Shown: positions 16,049 through 28,477, counted from the stretch's first letter. The stretch is DNA of 64,000 bases from Hymenobacter sp. DG01 (GCF_006352025.1 NZ_CP040936.1:3846001-3910000); one strand, 5' to 3'. Notes: generated from the letters alone by a model not told the origin. Translations and numbers: made by a program.

Positions 16049-17005
16049 TTAAAACAAAGCCGCCGCTACCCGCCGGATGCTCTCCGACTTGCCCATGCTG
16101 TAGTAGTGCAACACCGGCACGCCGTGGGCCATCAGCTCGCGGCTCTGGTTGATGCACCACTCAATGCCAATTTCGCGGGCCGCCGCGTTGTCGGGGGCCA
16201 GGTGCACGGCGTCGGCCAGGGCTTCCGGAATGTTGAGGTAGAAGGCCCGGGGCAGCATGGTGAGCTGGCTTTTGGTGGTCAGGGGCTTGAGGCCGGGAAT
16301 GATGGGCACGGTAATGCCCGCCTCGCGGCAGCGCTTCTCAAAGTTGAAGAACTGCTCGTTGTCGAAAAACATCTGGGTCACGATGTAGTCGGCTCCGCGG
16401 TCCACCTTGTGCTTGAGGTAACGCAAGTCGGCCCCGTAATTCGGCGACTCAAAGTGCTTCTCGGGGTAGCCGGCCGTGCCGATGCAAAAGTCGGTGGCCC
16501 AAGTGTCATCCTGCTCCTCATCCAAGTATTCGCCCTTGTTCAGGTTGGCCACTTGCCCAATCAGGTCGGCGGCGTAGGCGTGCCCATCAGGGTCGGGCTT
16601 GAAGTGACCTTCACTCTTGATCGGGTCGCCGCGCAGGGCCAGCACGTTGTCAATGCCAAGAAAGTGCAGGTCGATGAGGGCGTTTTCGGTTTCTTCTTTC
16701 GAGAAGCCTCCGCAAATCAGGTGGGGCACCGTGTCCACATCAAACCTGTTCTTGATGGCCGCGCAAATACCTACCGTGCCGGGACGCTTCCGCACCGTTT
16801 TCTTCTCCAGAAACCCGTTGGGATGCTGACGGTACACGTACTCCTCCCGGTGGTAGGTCACGTCGATAAACGGCGGCTTGAACTCCATCAGAGGCTCAAT
16901 GTTAGAGAATAGGTTCTGAATGTTCTCGCCCTTTTTCGGGGGTAGCACCTCGAAGGAAAACAGCGTCTTGCCGTCGGCGCGGGTCAGGTGTTCAGTTACT
17001 TTCAT
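16049..17005 (-). CDS. metF: Methylenetetrahydrofolate reductase MetF
   Basis: FAD enzyme that reduces 5,10-methylene-THF to 5-methyl-THF, the methyl donor for MetH. The 318 residues show the family pattern: FSFEVLPPKKGEN near the start (catalytic Glu), PPFIDVTYHRE, VGICAAIKNRFDVDTVPHLICGG, DNVLALRGDP, KVDRGADYIVTQMFFDNEQF and VPIIPGLKPL. ATG at 17005 gives MKVTEHL; a GTG three codons earlier is the alternative. It lies downstream of metH on the same strand, with a palindromic repeat between them, so it may share the SAM riboswitch control. Confidence 0.96.
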   Translation of the reverse strand: MKVTEHLTRADGKTLFSFEVLPPKKGENIQNLFSNIEPLMEFKPPFIDVTYHREEYVYRQHPNGFLEKKTVRKRPGTVGICAAIKNRFDVDTVPHLICGGFSKEETENALIDLHFLGIDNVLALRGDPIKSEGHFKPDPDGHAYAADLIGQVANLNKGEYLDEEQDDTWATDFCIGTAGYPEKHFESPNYGADLRYLKHKVDRGADYIVTQMFFDNEQFFNFEKRCREAGITVPIIPGLKPLTTKSQLTMLPRAFYLNIPEALADAVHLAPDNAAAREIGIEWCINQSRELMAHGVPVLHYYSMGKSESIRRVAAALF

Positions 17006-17107
17006 ATAGAGCACCAGCGGGTAGCCAGTGAGTCGTAGGAGTAGTAAGCTCTCGTCCTCAAATGAGGAGGGGGATGGTTGATAGGCCTTGAACTATTACA
17101 CCAGACC

Positions 17108-17199
17108 GTCATGTCGAGCTTGTCGAGACATCTCGCTCGAATCGTTGGGCTGACATTGGAACGTCAGTACGCGAGATGTCTCGACAAGCTCGGCATGAC
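17108..17199. repeat. Palindromic intergenic repeat (REP-like), copy 2
   Basis: Second copy of the palindrome at 354-446, here between metH and metF. The outer arms are GTCATGTCGAGCTTG and CAAGCTCGGCATGAC, with GAGACATCTCGC and GCGAGATGTCTC inside. It lies between two genes of the same direction, so it may attenuate rather than end metH-metF transcription. Confidence 0.85.
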
Positions 17200-17224
17200 G
17201 GCCTATTGTGGCGTTTTAGACTCT

Positions 17225-20935
<3,711 letters not shown>

Positions 20936-21008
20936 ATCGGCTCTTCAAGTAATTCGGCAGCGAAAAAGTGCCTATCCAGAGAGAGCCGTGCGGGAAGCGC
21001 GTCCTGTT

Positions 21009-21118
21009 CTTATCTTCTTCCAGACCGCCTAAGCAGCTCGGAAAGGGAATTAGCACCTTGTTTTATTTCAGGTTGCTAAGACGTCATCGGGCCCAATCCC
21101 TCGGTCTTTCTGGATAAG
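21009..21118 (-). promoter_or_regulatory. SAM-I riboswitch (S-box) in the metH leader
   Basis: Read on the minus strand, the 110 bases open with CTTATC and close with GATAAG, forming P1. Inside are the S-box signatures in order: an AGA...GAGGGA segment, GGGCCCGATGACGTC, then AGCAACCTG, AAGGTGCTAATTCC and a last stem GGCGGTCTGG. The conserved GATGA (kink-turn side), GCAACC and GGTGCTAATTCC segments are the SAM-binding core. It lies 74 bases before the metH ATG, and the leader between them has no obvious terminator stem, so control may be on translation. Confidence 0.9.
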
Positions 21119-21126
21119 TAACTCTG

Positions 21127-21134
21127 CGAAGATA
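21127..21134 (-). promoter_or_regulatory. -7 box for metH and its riboswitch leader
   Basis: Minus-strand TATCTTCG, seven of eight bases of TAnnTTTG. A start about seven bases downstream would fall just before the first base of the riboswitch, which is the arrangement expected for a leader that begins with the aptamer. Confidence 0.55.
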
Positions 21135-21345
21135 CAACCGGAATCTTCGAAATTCAATTCGGGAAGCCGGGAGCGGGGCTGGCTCACCGATTTTGGGCCG
21201 AAGAGCCTCTCGGCAGCGCAAAGGCAGCGCGCCTCCACCAGCCTAGCAGGAAAATAAATGTAACCGCGGCGGAAACATATATGTAGGTACCCGAGTTGCT
21301 ACGCGCTGGATCCGCAGGTAGCGGGTTCTCTATATAGACTTCATC

Positions 21346-22479
21346 ATGAGCCAAACCACCAATCTGTTTACGCCCGTGCAAGTGGGTGCCCTCACGCTGG
21401 CCAACCGCTTCGCCATGGCTCCCATGACACGCAGCCGCGCTACCAACGAGGCTACCGCCCCCACCGACTCCGTGGTGAAATACTACGTGCAGCGCGCCTC
21501 AGCCGGCCTCATCATCTCCGAAGGCTCTCAGGTATCGCCCCAGGGCGTGGGCTATATCAATACGCCCGGTATCTACTCGGAGGAGCAGGTAGCCGGCTGG
21601 AAAAAAGTGACGGATGCCGTGCACGCTGCCGGGGGCCGCATTTTCATTCAGCTCTGGCACGTAGGGCGCGTATCGCACCCCTTCTTCCACAACGGGGAGC
21701 TACCCGTAGGGCCCTCGGCCATCAAGCCCGAAGGCGCCAAAGCCTTTACCGGTCAGGGCTTTGAAGATGTGCCAACGCCGCGCGCTCTGGAGTTGAGCGA
21801 AATCCCGGGGGTAGTAGATCAGTTCCGCCAGGCCGCCCGCAATGCCAAGCTCGCCGGTTTCGATGGGGCTGAAATTCACGGTGCCAACGGCTACCTGCTT
21901 GATCAGTTTATTCAGGACGGCTCCAACCAGCGCGCCGATGAGTACGGCGGCAGCCTGGAAAACCGCAGCCGCTTCGTGCTGGAAGTGGTAAAGGCTGTGG
22001 TGGATGAGCTGGGCGCCGACCGTGTAGGCATCCGCCTCTCGCCCCAGGGTAGCGCCAGCATCAAGGACTCTGATCCGGTGAAAACCTTCAGCTACGTAAC
22101 CGAGCAGCTCAACCAGTTCAACCTGGCCTACCTGCACGTCATTGAGGCCCTGCCCGGCCACCCCATGGCCCAGCCTCAGGCTCCGGCCGTAGCGGCCCAC
22201 CTGCGCAAAATCTTCAACGGCACCTTCATCCTGAACGGCGGCTACACCCAGGAAACCGCCGATAAGGCCCTGGCCAACAACGAAGCCGACGTTATTGCCT
22301 TCGGGGTGCCTTTCATTGCCAACCCCGATCTGGTGGAGCGCTTCCGCATCGGGGCCGCCCTTAATACCCCCGACCCCAGCACGTTCTACGTGCCCGGCGA
22401 CAAAGGCTATATCGACTACCCCTCTCTGCAGGAGCAAGGTGTAGATACGAAAGAGCCCGTGGATTACCAGAACAACTAA
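21346..22479 (+). CDS. Old-yellow-enzyme type NADH:flavin oxidoreductase / alkene reductase
   Basis: FMN enzyme that reduces the C=C bond of enones and nitro-alkenes with NAD(P)H. The 377-residue barrel starts with NLFTPVQVGALTLANRFAMAPMTRSRA and carries the catalytic features of the NemA/OYE class: HVGRVSHP, DGAEIHGANGYLLDQFIQDGSN (substrate His/Asn), RADEYGGSLENRSRF and FVLEVVKAV, then GVPFIANPDLVERF near the end. It stands alone, followed by a strong terminator at 22501-22534. The leader has a short ACATATATGT palindrome about 70 bases before the start. Its role is likely electrophile detoxification. Confidence 0.95.
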   Translation: MSQTTNLFTPVQVGALTLANRFAMAPMTRSRATNEATAPTDSVVKYYVQRASAGLIISEGSQVSPQGVGYINTPGIYSEEQVAGWKKVTDAVHAAGGRIFIQLWHVGRVSHPFFHNGELPVGPSAIKPEGAKAFTGQGFEDVPTPRALELSEIPGVVDQFRQAARNAKLAGFDGAEIHGANGYLLDQFIQDGSNQRADEYGGSLENRSRFVLEVVKAVVDELGADRVGIRLSPQGSASIKDSDPVKTFSYVTEQLNQFNLAYLHVIEALPGHPMAQPQAPAVAAHLRKIFNGTFILNGGYTQETADKALANNEADVIAFGVPFIANPDLVERFRIGAALNTPDPSTFYVPGDKGYIDYPSLQEQGVDTKEPVDYQNN

Positions 22480-22500
22480 GCCGACCCCGCCTGGCTTACA

Positions 22501-22534
22501 GAAACCCGCTTCGGCCCCGGCCGAAGCGGGTTTC
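22501..22534 (+). terminator. Rho-independent terminator after the OYE gene
   Basis: A perfect 16-bp stem, GAAACCCGCTTCGGCC and its complement, with a 2-base CC spacer (loop effectively larger), followed by TTTGTA. Confidence 0.85.
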
Positions 22535-22768
22535 TTTGTAATGGGCCTCACCCTGGCTTTGCTACCCAGGGAGAAAGGTGCCAGACGATAAAGCTGTTGG
22601 CGGCTACCAGCGCGGGCGAGCATTTATTGACCGAAACCGGGCGTAAGTGCTCAGGTTAGACCGGTTCGTTGATAATTTGCTTTTCTTATATAGAGTAGGA
22701 TTAATTCTTTGCAGCAGAATGTGTAGGTTGAGGGCCATTTCGGACCCATGCTTTCCTATCTTCTGACT

Positions 22769-24211
22769 ATGAAGCCACTACCTCCGGTAAGTCGCGCGCT
22801 GGGCTTGAGCGCGGCCCTGCTGCTGGCCCTGAGCGCCTGCAGCCCCAAAACCGCATCGGTTACCACCACCAGCCCTACCCCCCCACCCACCGCCGAAGCC
22901 GCCCCGGCCCAGCCGGCCGTGGCCTCGTTTCAGATTCCGGTGGAGTACTACACTCTGCCCAACGGCCTGAAGGTGGTACTTTCGCCCGACCACACGGCGC
23001 CCACAGCTACCGTAGCAGCCTATTACAACATCGGCTTCCGCAACGAGCCCCGCAACCGCACCGGGTTTGCCCACCTGTTTGAGCACCTTATGTTTCAGGG
23101 CTCCCAGAACCTGGGCAAGATGGAGTTCATTCAACTGATTCAGAAAAACGGCGGTATCCTGAACGGCTCTACCCGCTTCGACTTCACCAACTATTTCGAG
23201 GTAGTGCCCTCGCACAAGCTGGAAACTATGCTCTGGGCCGAAGCCGACCGGATGCGCGGCCTCGCCATCAACCAGGCCAACCTCACCAATCAGCAGGGGG
23301 TAGTGAAAAACGAGGTGCGCGTGAACGTGCTCAACCAGCCCTACGGCGGCTTTCCGTGGCTGGACATGCCCCAGTACGCCAACAAAAACTGGAACAACGC
23401 CCACAACTTCTACGGCGACCTGAAGGACCTTGACGCCGCTACCCTGGAGGATGCGCAGGCTTTCTTCAAGACCTACTACGCCCCCAACAATGCCGCCCTG
23501 GCAGTAGTCGGCGACTTCGAGCCGGCGCAGGCCAAAGCGTGGGTCGAGAAATACTTCGGCAACATTCCGGCCGCTACCCAGCCGCCCAAGCCAGACCTTA
23601 CGGAGCCCCGTCAGGAAAAGGAGCAGCGCTTCACCAAGGACGACAAGCTGGCGACCAAGCCAGCCCTGGCCTTCGCCTACCACATGCCCGACCGTAATAC
23701 GCCCGAGTACTACGCCCTCATCCTGCTCGACCAGATTCTGCTGCAGGGCAAAGACTCGCGCCTCTACCAGGCCATGGTGCAGAAGCGCGGCCTCACCGAT
23801 GACGTGAGCGGGGGCATCAACTACCTCGGCAATGCCTTCAACTACGCCGGCCCCATGCTCTGGATGGGCAACCTGACCTACGACCAAACCGTGAAATCAG
23901 ACTCCGTGGTGAGCGTGCTGGATCAGGAAATCAACCGCTTAGCCAAAGGAGGCATCGATCAAGCTACCCTGGATCTGGCCGTGGTAAAGCTGCGCTCCAA
24001 CCTCTACGACCAGCTTTCCGGCTCCGACAACTTCGGCCGCGCCGACATGCTGGCGTCCTTTGCGTTGTTCGATAACGACCCCTCGCGCATCAATAAGCTG
24101 GAAGGCGAGTTCCGCAAAATCACGCCCGATGTGATGCAGCGCACCATTCAGGAGTACCTGCGGCCTACTAATCGCACTATTCTCATTGTAAACCCGCTGG
24201 CAAAAAGCTAA
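22769..24211 (+). CDS. M16 zinc peptidase, active subunit, lipoprotein
   Basis: Pitrilysin-family metallopeptidase. The ATG at 22769 gives a lipoprotein signal ending LALLLALSAC, then a Pro/Thr/Ala-rich linker; an ATG seven codons upstream is also in frame. The inverted zinc motif is intact: HLFEHLMFQGS (HxxEH), with the third zinc Glu expected in the following NEVRVN segment. YTLPNGLKVVLSPDH marks the start of the first M16 domain and a second half follows to 480 residues. It is paired with the next gene, 11 bases away, which lacks the zinc motif; such pairs form heterodimers in the periplasm or at the outer membrane. Its substrate is unknown. Confidence 0.92.
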   Translation: MKPLPPVSRALGLSAALLLALSACSPKTASVTTTSPTPPPTAEAAPAQPAVASFQIPVEYYTLPNGLKVVLSPDHTAPTATVAAYYNIGFRNEPRNRTGFAHLFEHLMFQGSQNLGKMEFIQLIQKNGGILNGSTRFDFTNYFEVVPSHKLETMLWAEADRMRGLAINQANLTNQQGVVKNEVRVNVLNQPYGGFPWLDMPQYANKNWNNAHNFYGDLKDLDAATLEDAQAFFKTYYAPNNAALAVVGDFEPAQAKAWVEKYFGNIPAATQPPKPDLTEPRQEKEQRFTKDDKLATKPALAFAYHMPDRNTPEYYALILLDQILLQGKDSRLYQAMVQKRGLTDDVSGGINYLGNAFNYAGPMLWMGNLTYDQTVKSDSVVSVLDQEINRLAKGGIDQATLDLAVVKLRSNLYDQLSGSDNFGRADMLASFALFDNDPSRINKLEGEFRKITPDVMQRTIQEYLRPTNRTILIVNPLAKS

Positions 24212-24222
24212 CCCGATACCGT

Positions 24223-25698
24223 ATGAAAACTTCCTACCTCGGGTTGCTCAGCGCAGCCCTCTTCCTGACTGCTTCAGCAGTCCAGGCCCAAACCAAGCCT
24301 ACCCCCAAGCCAGCCAGCAAAGCTACTACAACGGCTAAACCGGCCGCTGCTCCGGCTGCTCCTGCTACCCCCAAGGAAACCCCGCCCCCCGGCGGCACGC
24401 CCCGCGACTTCGCCCTACCCGCCAAAGAAGAGTTCGAGCTGCCGAATGGCCTCTCGGCTAAGCTGGTGCCCTACGGCCAGGTGCCCAAAGTGACGATGAT
24501 GGTGGCCATTCAGGCGGGCAACGTACACGAGGCTCCCGACCAGGTAGGCATTGCCGACTTGCTGGGTAAGCTAATGAATGAGGGCACTGCTACCCTTAAC
24601 GCTACCCAACTGGCCGATAAGGTGGCCCGTATGGGTGGCTCTCTCAACATCTCGGTAGGCCAAGACCAGACCATGCTGTGGGCTTCCTGCCTCTCGGAGT
24701 ATGCGCCGGAGCTGGCTACCCTGCTGGCCGATGTGGTGCAGCACCCGGCTTTGCCTGCCAGCGAGCTACCCCGCATCAAAACCGATTTTAAGCGGCAAAT
24801 GAACTTGGCCCGGGCCCAGCCCAGCATGCAGGCCCGCCAGAAGTTCGTGGCCTCGCTGTACGGCAACCACCCCTACGGCCGGCCCCTACCCACCGACGCG
24901 GCCATTGATGCCCTGACCCTGGAGCAGGTGAAAGCCTTCTACCAGAATCAGTACGGCGCCCAGCGCACCAGCGTGTACGTGGCCGGTAAGTTCGATAAGG
25001 ATGCCCTGCGCCAGGCCATTACCAAAAGCTGGAGCGAGTGGGCCAAGGGTCCGGTCCCCCGCATTGAAATTGCTAAAGCCCAGATTCGGCCTGATATCCT
25101 GACCCTGGACCGGCCCAGCGCCCCCCAATCAACCCTCATGATTGGCATGCCCGTAGTGGACCCCTCGCACCTCGACTACGTGCGCCTGCGCGTGATGAAC
25201 TCCCTGCTGGGTGGCTCCTTCGGCTCACGCATCACGCGCAACATCCGGGAAGATAAGGGCTACACGTACTCGCCCTACAGCAACATCGAAACGCACTACC
25301 GCGCCGGCAACTGGACTCAGAACGCCGATGTGACCACCCAGGAAACGGGTAACTCGCTCAAGGAAATCATGTATGAGATTGAGCGCCTACAGAAAACCCC
25401 ACCCACGGCCGAAGAGCTGAAAGGCATCCAGAACTACGAGTCGGGTTTGTTTGTGCTGCGCAACTCCACTCCCGGCGGCATCATCAGCCAGCTCAACAAC
25501 CTGGACCTGCACGACCTCCCCGATTCCTACCTCACCGAGCAGGTCAGGAACATCAACGCCGTTACGCCCCAGCAAGTCTCGGAAACCGCCCGCAAGTACG
25601 TCCGCCCCGAAGCCATGACCATCGTAGTAGTCGGCGACAAAAAAATTATCGACCCCCAGATCAAGAAGTTTAAGGATAGCCGGAAGAAGGCGTTGTAA
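24223..25698 (+). CDS. M16-family protein, non-catalytic partner
   Basis: 491 residues with a Sec signal peptide (MKTSYLGLLSAALFLTASAVQAQ) and a Lys/Pro/Ala/Thr linker (about 23-60). The M16 fold is recognisable from ELPNGLSAKLVPYGQVPKV and from the second-domain signature LRVMNSLLGGSFGSRITRNIREDKGYTYSP in pieces, the R-Y pair that binds substrate in M16B enzymes. Where HxxEH should be, it reads ADLLGKLMNEGT, so the zinc site is lost. It begins 11 bases after the active subunit, so the two are co-translated and probably co-assemble. Followed by a terminator at 25763-25795. Confidence 0.92.
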   Translation: MKTSYLGLLSAALFLTASAVQAQTKPTPKPASKATTTAKPAAAPAAPATPKETPPPGGTPRDFALPAKEEFELPNGLSAKLVPYGQVPKVTMMVAIQAGNVHEAPDQVGIADLLGKLMNEGTATLNATQLADKVARMGGSLNISVGQDQTMLWASCLSEYAPELATLLADVVQHPALPASELPRIKTDFKRQMNLARAQPSMQARQKFVASLYGNHPYGRPLPTDAAIDALTLEQVKAFYQNQYGAQRTSVYVAGKFDKDALRQAITKSWSEWAKGPVPRIEIAKAQIRPDILTLDRPSAPQSTLMIGMPVVDPSHLDYVRLRVMNSLLGGSFGSRITRNIREDKGYTYSPYSNIETHYRAGNWTQNADVTTQETGNSLKEIMYEIERLQKTPPTAEELKGIQNYESGLFVLRNSTPGGIISQLNNLDLHDLPDSYLTEQVRNINAVTPQQVSETARKYVRPEAMTIVVVGDKKIIDPQIKKFKDSRKKAL

Positions 25699-25762
25699 AC
25701 TAAGGCTAATTCCTCTCCTCATCTGAAGAGGGGAACTAGTCCTAACCAGAAGCTCTAAATGA

Positions 25763-25795
25763 AAACAGCCGCCCCGGAAGCCGGGGCGGCTGTTT
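25763..25795. terminator. Bidirectional terminator between M16 pair and catalase
   Basis: 15-bp perfect stem, AAACAGCCGCCCCGG and its complement, with an AAG loop, followed by GTTGC. An A-run before it becomes a T-run on the other strand, so it can serve both convergent units. Confidence 0.85.
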
Positions 25796-25825
25796 GTTGC
25801 AATAGGTGTGCGAGGTCGGGTGTAT

Positions 25826-27343
25826 TTATACAGCTGCGGCAGCAGGCTGGGGGTGTTGGGTTGGCATTTCCACGTCCACGCCCAAGCCTTTGGCAATGGC
25901 CATACCTAGGCGGATATCGGCGCGGAACCAGTGGCAAAGCTGACGCTGGATAATGAGGTCTTTTTTCGAGCCTTCAACGCCGCTCATGGAGCCCACGATG
26001 TTCTCGATGAGGTTGCGCTGAGCCTGGGCATCCAGCAGGCGGAACAGGTTGCCGGGCTGGGTATAGTGGTCGTCGTCCCCGGGGCCTACATTGCGGTCAA
26101 AACGGTCCGCGAACAGGCCATCCAGCTCCTGGTCGGGCTCACCTACGGTCTTGTCTTCCACCGGGCCATCGAAGGAGTTGGGGAAGTAGTTCGGGCCGGG
26201 GCCGCCGTTGTCGCCGAGGGCCATCTGGCCGTCGCGCTGGTAGTTGCTGAAGCCGTAGGGGCAGGCATTTACGGGCAGGTGCTCGTAGTTGGCTCCCAAG
26301 CGGTAGCGCTGGGCATCGGGGTAGCTCAGGATGCGGCCCTGCAGCATTTTGTCGGGCGAGTAGCCAATACCATCTACTACGTGGGCAGGGACAAAGGCGG
26401 CTTGCTCTACGTGGGCGTGGTAATTCACGGGTACCTCGTTCAGCTCCAGCACACCTACTTCCTGCAGCGGAAACTCGCCCTGGGGCCACACCTTGGTCAG
26501 GTCGAAGGGGTTCCAGCGGAAGGTTTTGGCCTGCTCCTGGGTCATGGTCTGGATGAACATCTTCCAGCGGGGGAAATTGCCGTTGTCAATGGCATCTACC
26601 AGGTCATGCTGGGCGAAGTCGGCGTCTTGAGCCTTCATCTGGGCGGCGTCTTCGCTCGTGAAGTTCTTCACGCCCTGCTCGGTGCGGAAGTGAAACTTCA
26701 CCCAAGTACGCTCATTGTCAGCGTTAATCAGGGAGAAGGTGTGCGAGCCGTAGCCGTGCATGTGGCGGTAGCCGTAGGGCGTGCCGCGGTCCGACATCAG
26801 GATGGTTACCTGGTGCAAGCTCTCGGGGTTCAGGCTCCAGAAGTCCCACATCATCGTAGCCGACTTCAGGTTGGAACGCGCCTCGCGCTTCTGGGTGTGA
26901 ATGAAGTCGGGGAACTTCACCGGGTCTTTCACAAAGAACACCGGCGTGTTGTTGCCTACCACGTCCCAGTTGCCACCCTCAGTGTAAAACTTCAGGGCGA
27001 AGCCGCGGGGGTCGCGCTCCGTATCGGCCGAGCCTTTCTCACCGCCTACCGTGCTAAAGCGCAGGAAGATGCGGCACTGGTTGCCCACCCGGCTGAAAAT
27101 CTGGGCGCGGCTGAGGCTAGTTATGTCGTGGGTGACGGTGAACGTACCGTAAGCACCCGAGCCTTTGGCGTGCACTACCCGCTCCGGAATTCGCTCCCGG
27201 TTGAAGTGGGCCAGCTTTTCCTGCAGGAAATAATCCTGGAGCAGGAGCGGCCCACGAGGACCCGCCGACAGGGAGTTCTGGTTGTCGAAAATGGGGCGAC
27301 CGGCGGCAGTAGTTAGCTTCCGGGGTTGGGTTGATTCTTCCAT
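25826..27343 (-). CDS. katA: Monofunctional heme catalase
   Basis: Breaks down hydrogen peroxide. The 505-residue small-subunit type shows the catalytic His58 in RVVHAKGSGAYG, the distal Asn near 131 in DVVGNNTPVFF, the phenylalanine-rich heme contacts (DPRGFALKFYTE), and the proximal heme Tyr in RILSYPDAQRYRLG, followed by NYEHLPVN. No signal peptide, so cytoplasmic. It is divergent from oxyR with 139 bases between the starts, where a consensus OxyR site lies, so peroxide induction is likely. The symbol katA is by similarity to small-subunit catalases. Confidence 0.96.
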   Translation of the reverse strand: MEESTQPRKLTTAAGRPIFDNQNSLSAGPRGPLLLQDYFLQEKLAHFNRERIPERVVHAKGSGAYGTFTVTHDITSLSRAQIFSRVGNQCRIFLRFSTVGGEKGSADTERDPRGFALKFYTEGGNWDVVGNNTPVFFVKDPVKFPDFIHTQKREARSNLKSATMMWDFWSLNPESLHQVTILMSDRGTPYGYRHMHGYGSHTFSLINADNERTWVKFHFRTEQGVKNFTSEDAAQMKAQDADFAQHDLVDAIDNGNFPRWKMFIQTMTQEQAKTFRWNPFDLTKVWPQGEFPLQEVGVLELNEVPVNYHAHVEQAAFVPAHVVDGIGYSPDKMLQGRILSYPDAQRYRLGANYEHLPVNACPYGFSNYQRDGQMALGDNGGPGPNYFPNSFDGPVEDKTVGEPDQELDGLFADRFDRNVGPGDDDHYTQPGNLFRLLDAQAQRNLIENIVGSMSGVEGSKKDLIIQRQLCHWFRADIRLGMAIAKGLGVDVEMPTQHPQPAAAAV

Positions 27344-27458
27344 GGGAGAAGTAGAGAATAGGGAGTGTCAGCGAAGGACCCGCGGCTTATGGCCGTTTGG
27401 GTTGCACAAAGGTTGAGCTTACTGGTTTATAAGTAAAATCGATTGTTTTTATAACAGT

Positions 27459-27473
27459 ATAGATGCTATCTAT
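27459..27473. promoter_or_regulatory. OxyR-type binding site between catalase and oxyR
   Basis: ATAGATGCTATCTAT matches the OxyR half-operator consensus ATAGnTnnnAnCTAT at every fixed position. Its last three bases overlap the oxyR -7 box, so binding should repress oxyR, while the face toward catalase is suited to activation. A second half-operator seven bases upstream, expected for a tetramer site, is only weakly matched. Confidence 0.7.
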
Positions 27474-27478
27474 ATTTG
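27471..27478 (+). promoter_or_regulatory. -7 box of oxyR
   Basis: TATATTTG, a perfect TAnnTTTG match, ends only four bases before the oxyR ATG. With a normal start 4 to 7 bases downstream, the transcript would be leaderless or nearly so. Confidence 0.65.
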
Positions 27479-27482
27479 CGAC

Positions 27483-28412
27483 ATGAATCTGCAGCAATTG
27501 GAATACCTAGTGGCACTCGATACTCACCGGCAGTTCGTGCTGGCCGCCGAGAAGTGCCACGTCACTCAGCCCACCCTGAGCATGCAGCTGCAGAAGCTGG
27601 AGGAGGAGTTGGGCGTACTACTTTTCGACCGCACAACTAAGGGAGTGCAGCCCACAGCCGTAGGGGAGAAAGTGGTGCAGCAGGCCCGGCAGGTGTTGCG
27701 GGAGGTGAGGCAACTGCGGGAGGTGGTGCAGGTAGAGAAAGGCGAGCTAGTGGGCGAACTGCGCTTGGGTATCATCCCGACCCTGGCGCCCTACTTAGTG
27801 CCGCTGTTTCTGGTAGATCTGGTGGAGCGCTACCCTCTGCTGCGCGTACAAGTCCAGGAACTCCAATCAGCCCAGATAATTCAGCAGCTCAAGGACAATC
27901 AGCTGGATGTGGGCCTGCTCGTCACGCCCCTCGACGACCGGCAGCTGCGCGAAGTGCCGGTGCTGGAGGAGCCTTTTCTGGGCTACATCTCAGAAAGCCA
28001 TGAGCTGTACAGTCAGGCTACCATCAGCCCCCAGGACATGGGCGCGCCGGGGTTGTGGCTCTTGCAGCAGGGACACTGCTTCCGCCATCAGGTGCTCAAC
28101 ATTTGCGCCCCCGCGCCGGCCGCCACCAGCCGGCCCTTTACCTACGAAAGCGGCTCCATTGAAACACTCAAGGAGCTCGTGCGCCACAACCACGGCTACA
28201 CACTGGTGCCGGAGTTGTCGGTGCTGCCGGAGCTGGATAATCCCATGGTGAAGCGCTTCGAGGCCCCCGAGCCAGTCCGGGAAATTAGCCTGGTAGTGCA
28301 CCACGGTTTCGTGCGCCTACCCCTGCTGGAAACCTTGCGCGAGCTTATTCTGCGCAAGGTGCCCGAGCGGCTGCGGGCCGGCCAGGCTAAACAAAAGATT
28401 CGGTGGCGCTAA
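27483..28412 (+). CDS. oxyR: Peroxide sensor and LysR-family regulator OxyR
   Basis: Redox-switched activator of peroxide defence genes. The N-terminus is the LysR helix-turn-helix (MNLQQLEYLVALDTHRQFVLAA at first, then TLSMQLQKLEEELGVLLFDRT). The regulatory domain has the two redox cysteines of OxyR in QGHCFRHQVLNIC; counted from this start they fall at residues 199 and 208, exactly the E. coli positions, nine residues apart. Total length 309 is normal. It is divergent from catalase and upstream of a TlpA-type thioredoxin gene, a fitting neighbourhood. Likely self-repressed through the site at 27459-27473. Confidence 0.95.
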   Translation: MNLQQLEYLVALDTHRQFVLAAEKCHVTQPTLSMQLQKLEEELGVLLFDRTTKGVQPTAVGEKVVQQARQVLREVRQLREVVQVEKGELVGELRLGIIPTLAPYLVPLFLVDLVERYPLLRVQVQELQSAQIIQQLKDNQLDVGLLVTPLDDRQLREVPVLEEPFLGYISESHELYSQATISPQDMGAPGLWLLQQGHCFRHQVLNICAPAPAATSRPFTYESGSIETLKELVRHNHGYTLVPELSVLPELDNPMVKRFEAPEPVREISLVVHHGFVRLPLLETLRELILRKVPERLRAGQAKQKIRWR

Positions 28413-28477
28413 GCGTTGGGCTACACGCATCGTTCATGATGCCGCTATATCTTTCCATAGTCATTCAAAAACCAATC

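Noticed and set aside
25931..27316. 461-codon frame opposite catalase
   Set aside because: Same reason: lies entirely inside the catalase gene, no motifs.
27437..27451. Second OxyR half-site next to 27459-27473
   Set aside because: At the required distance only two or three of the fixed bases agree, so I claim one half-operator only.
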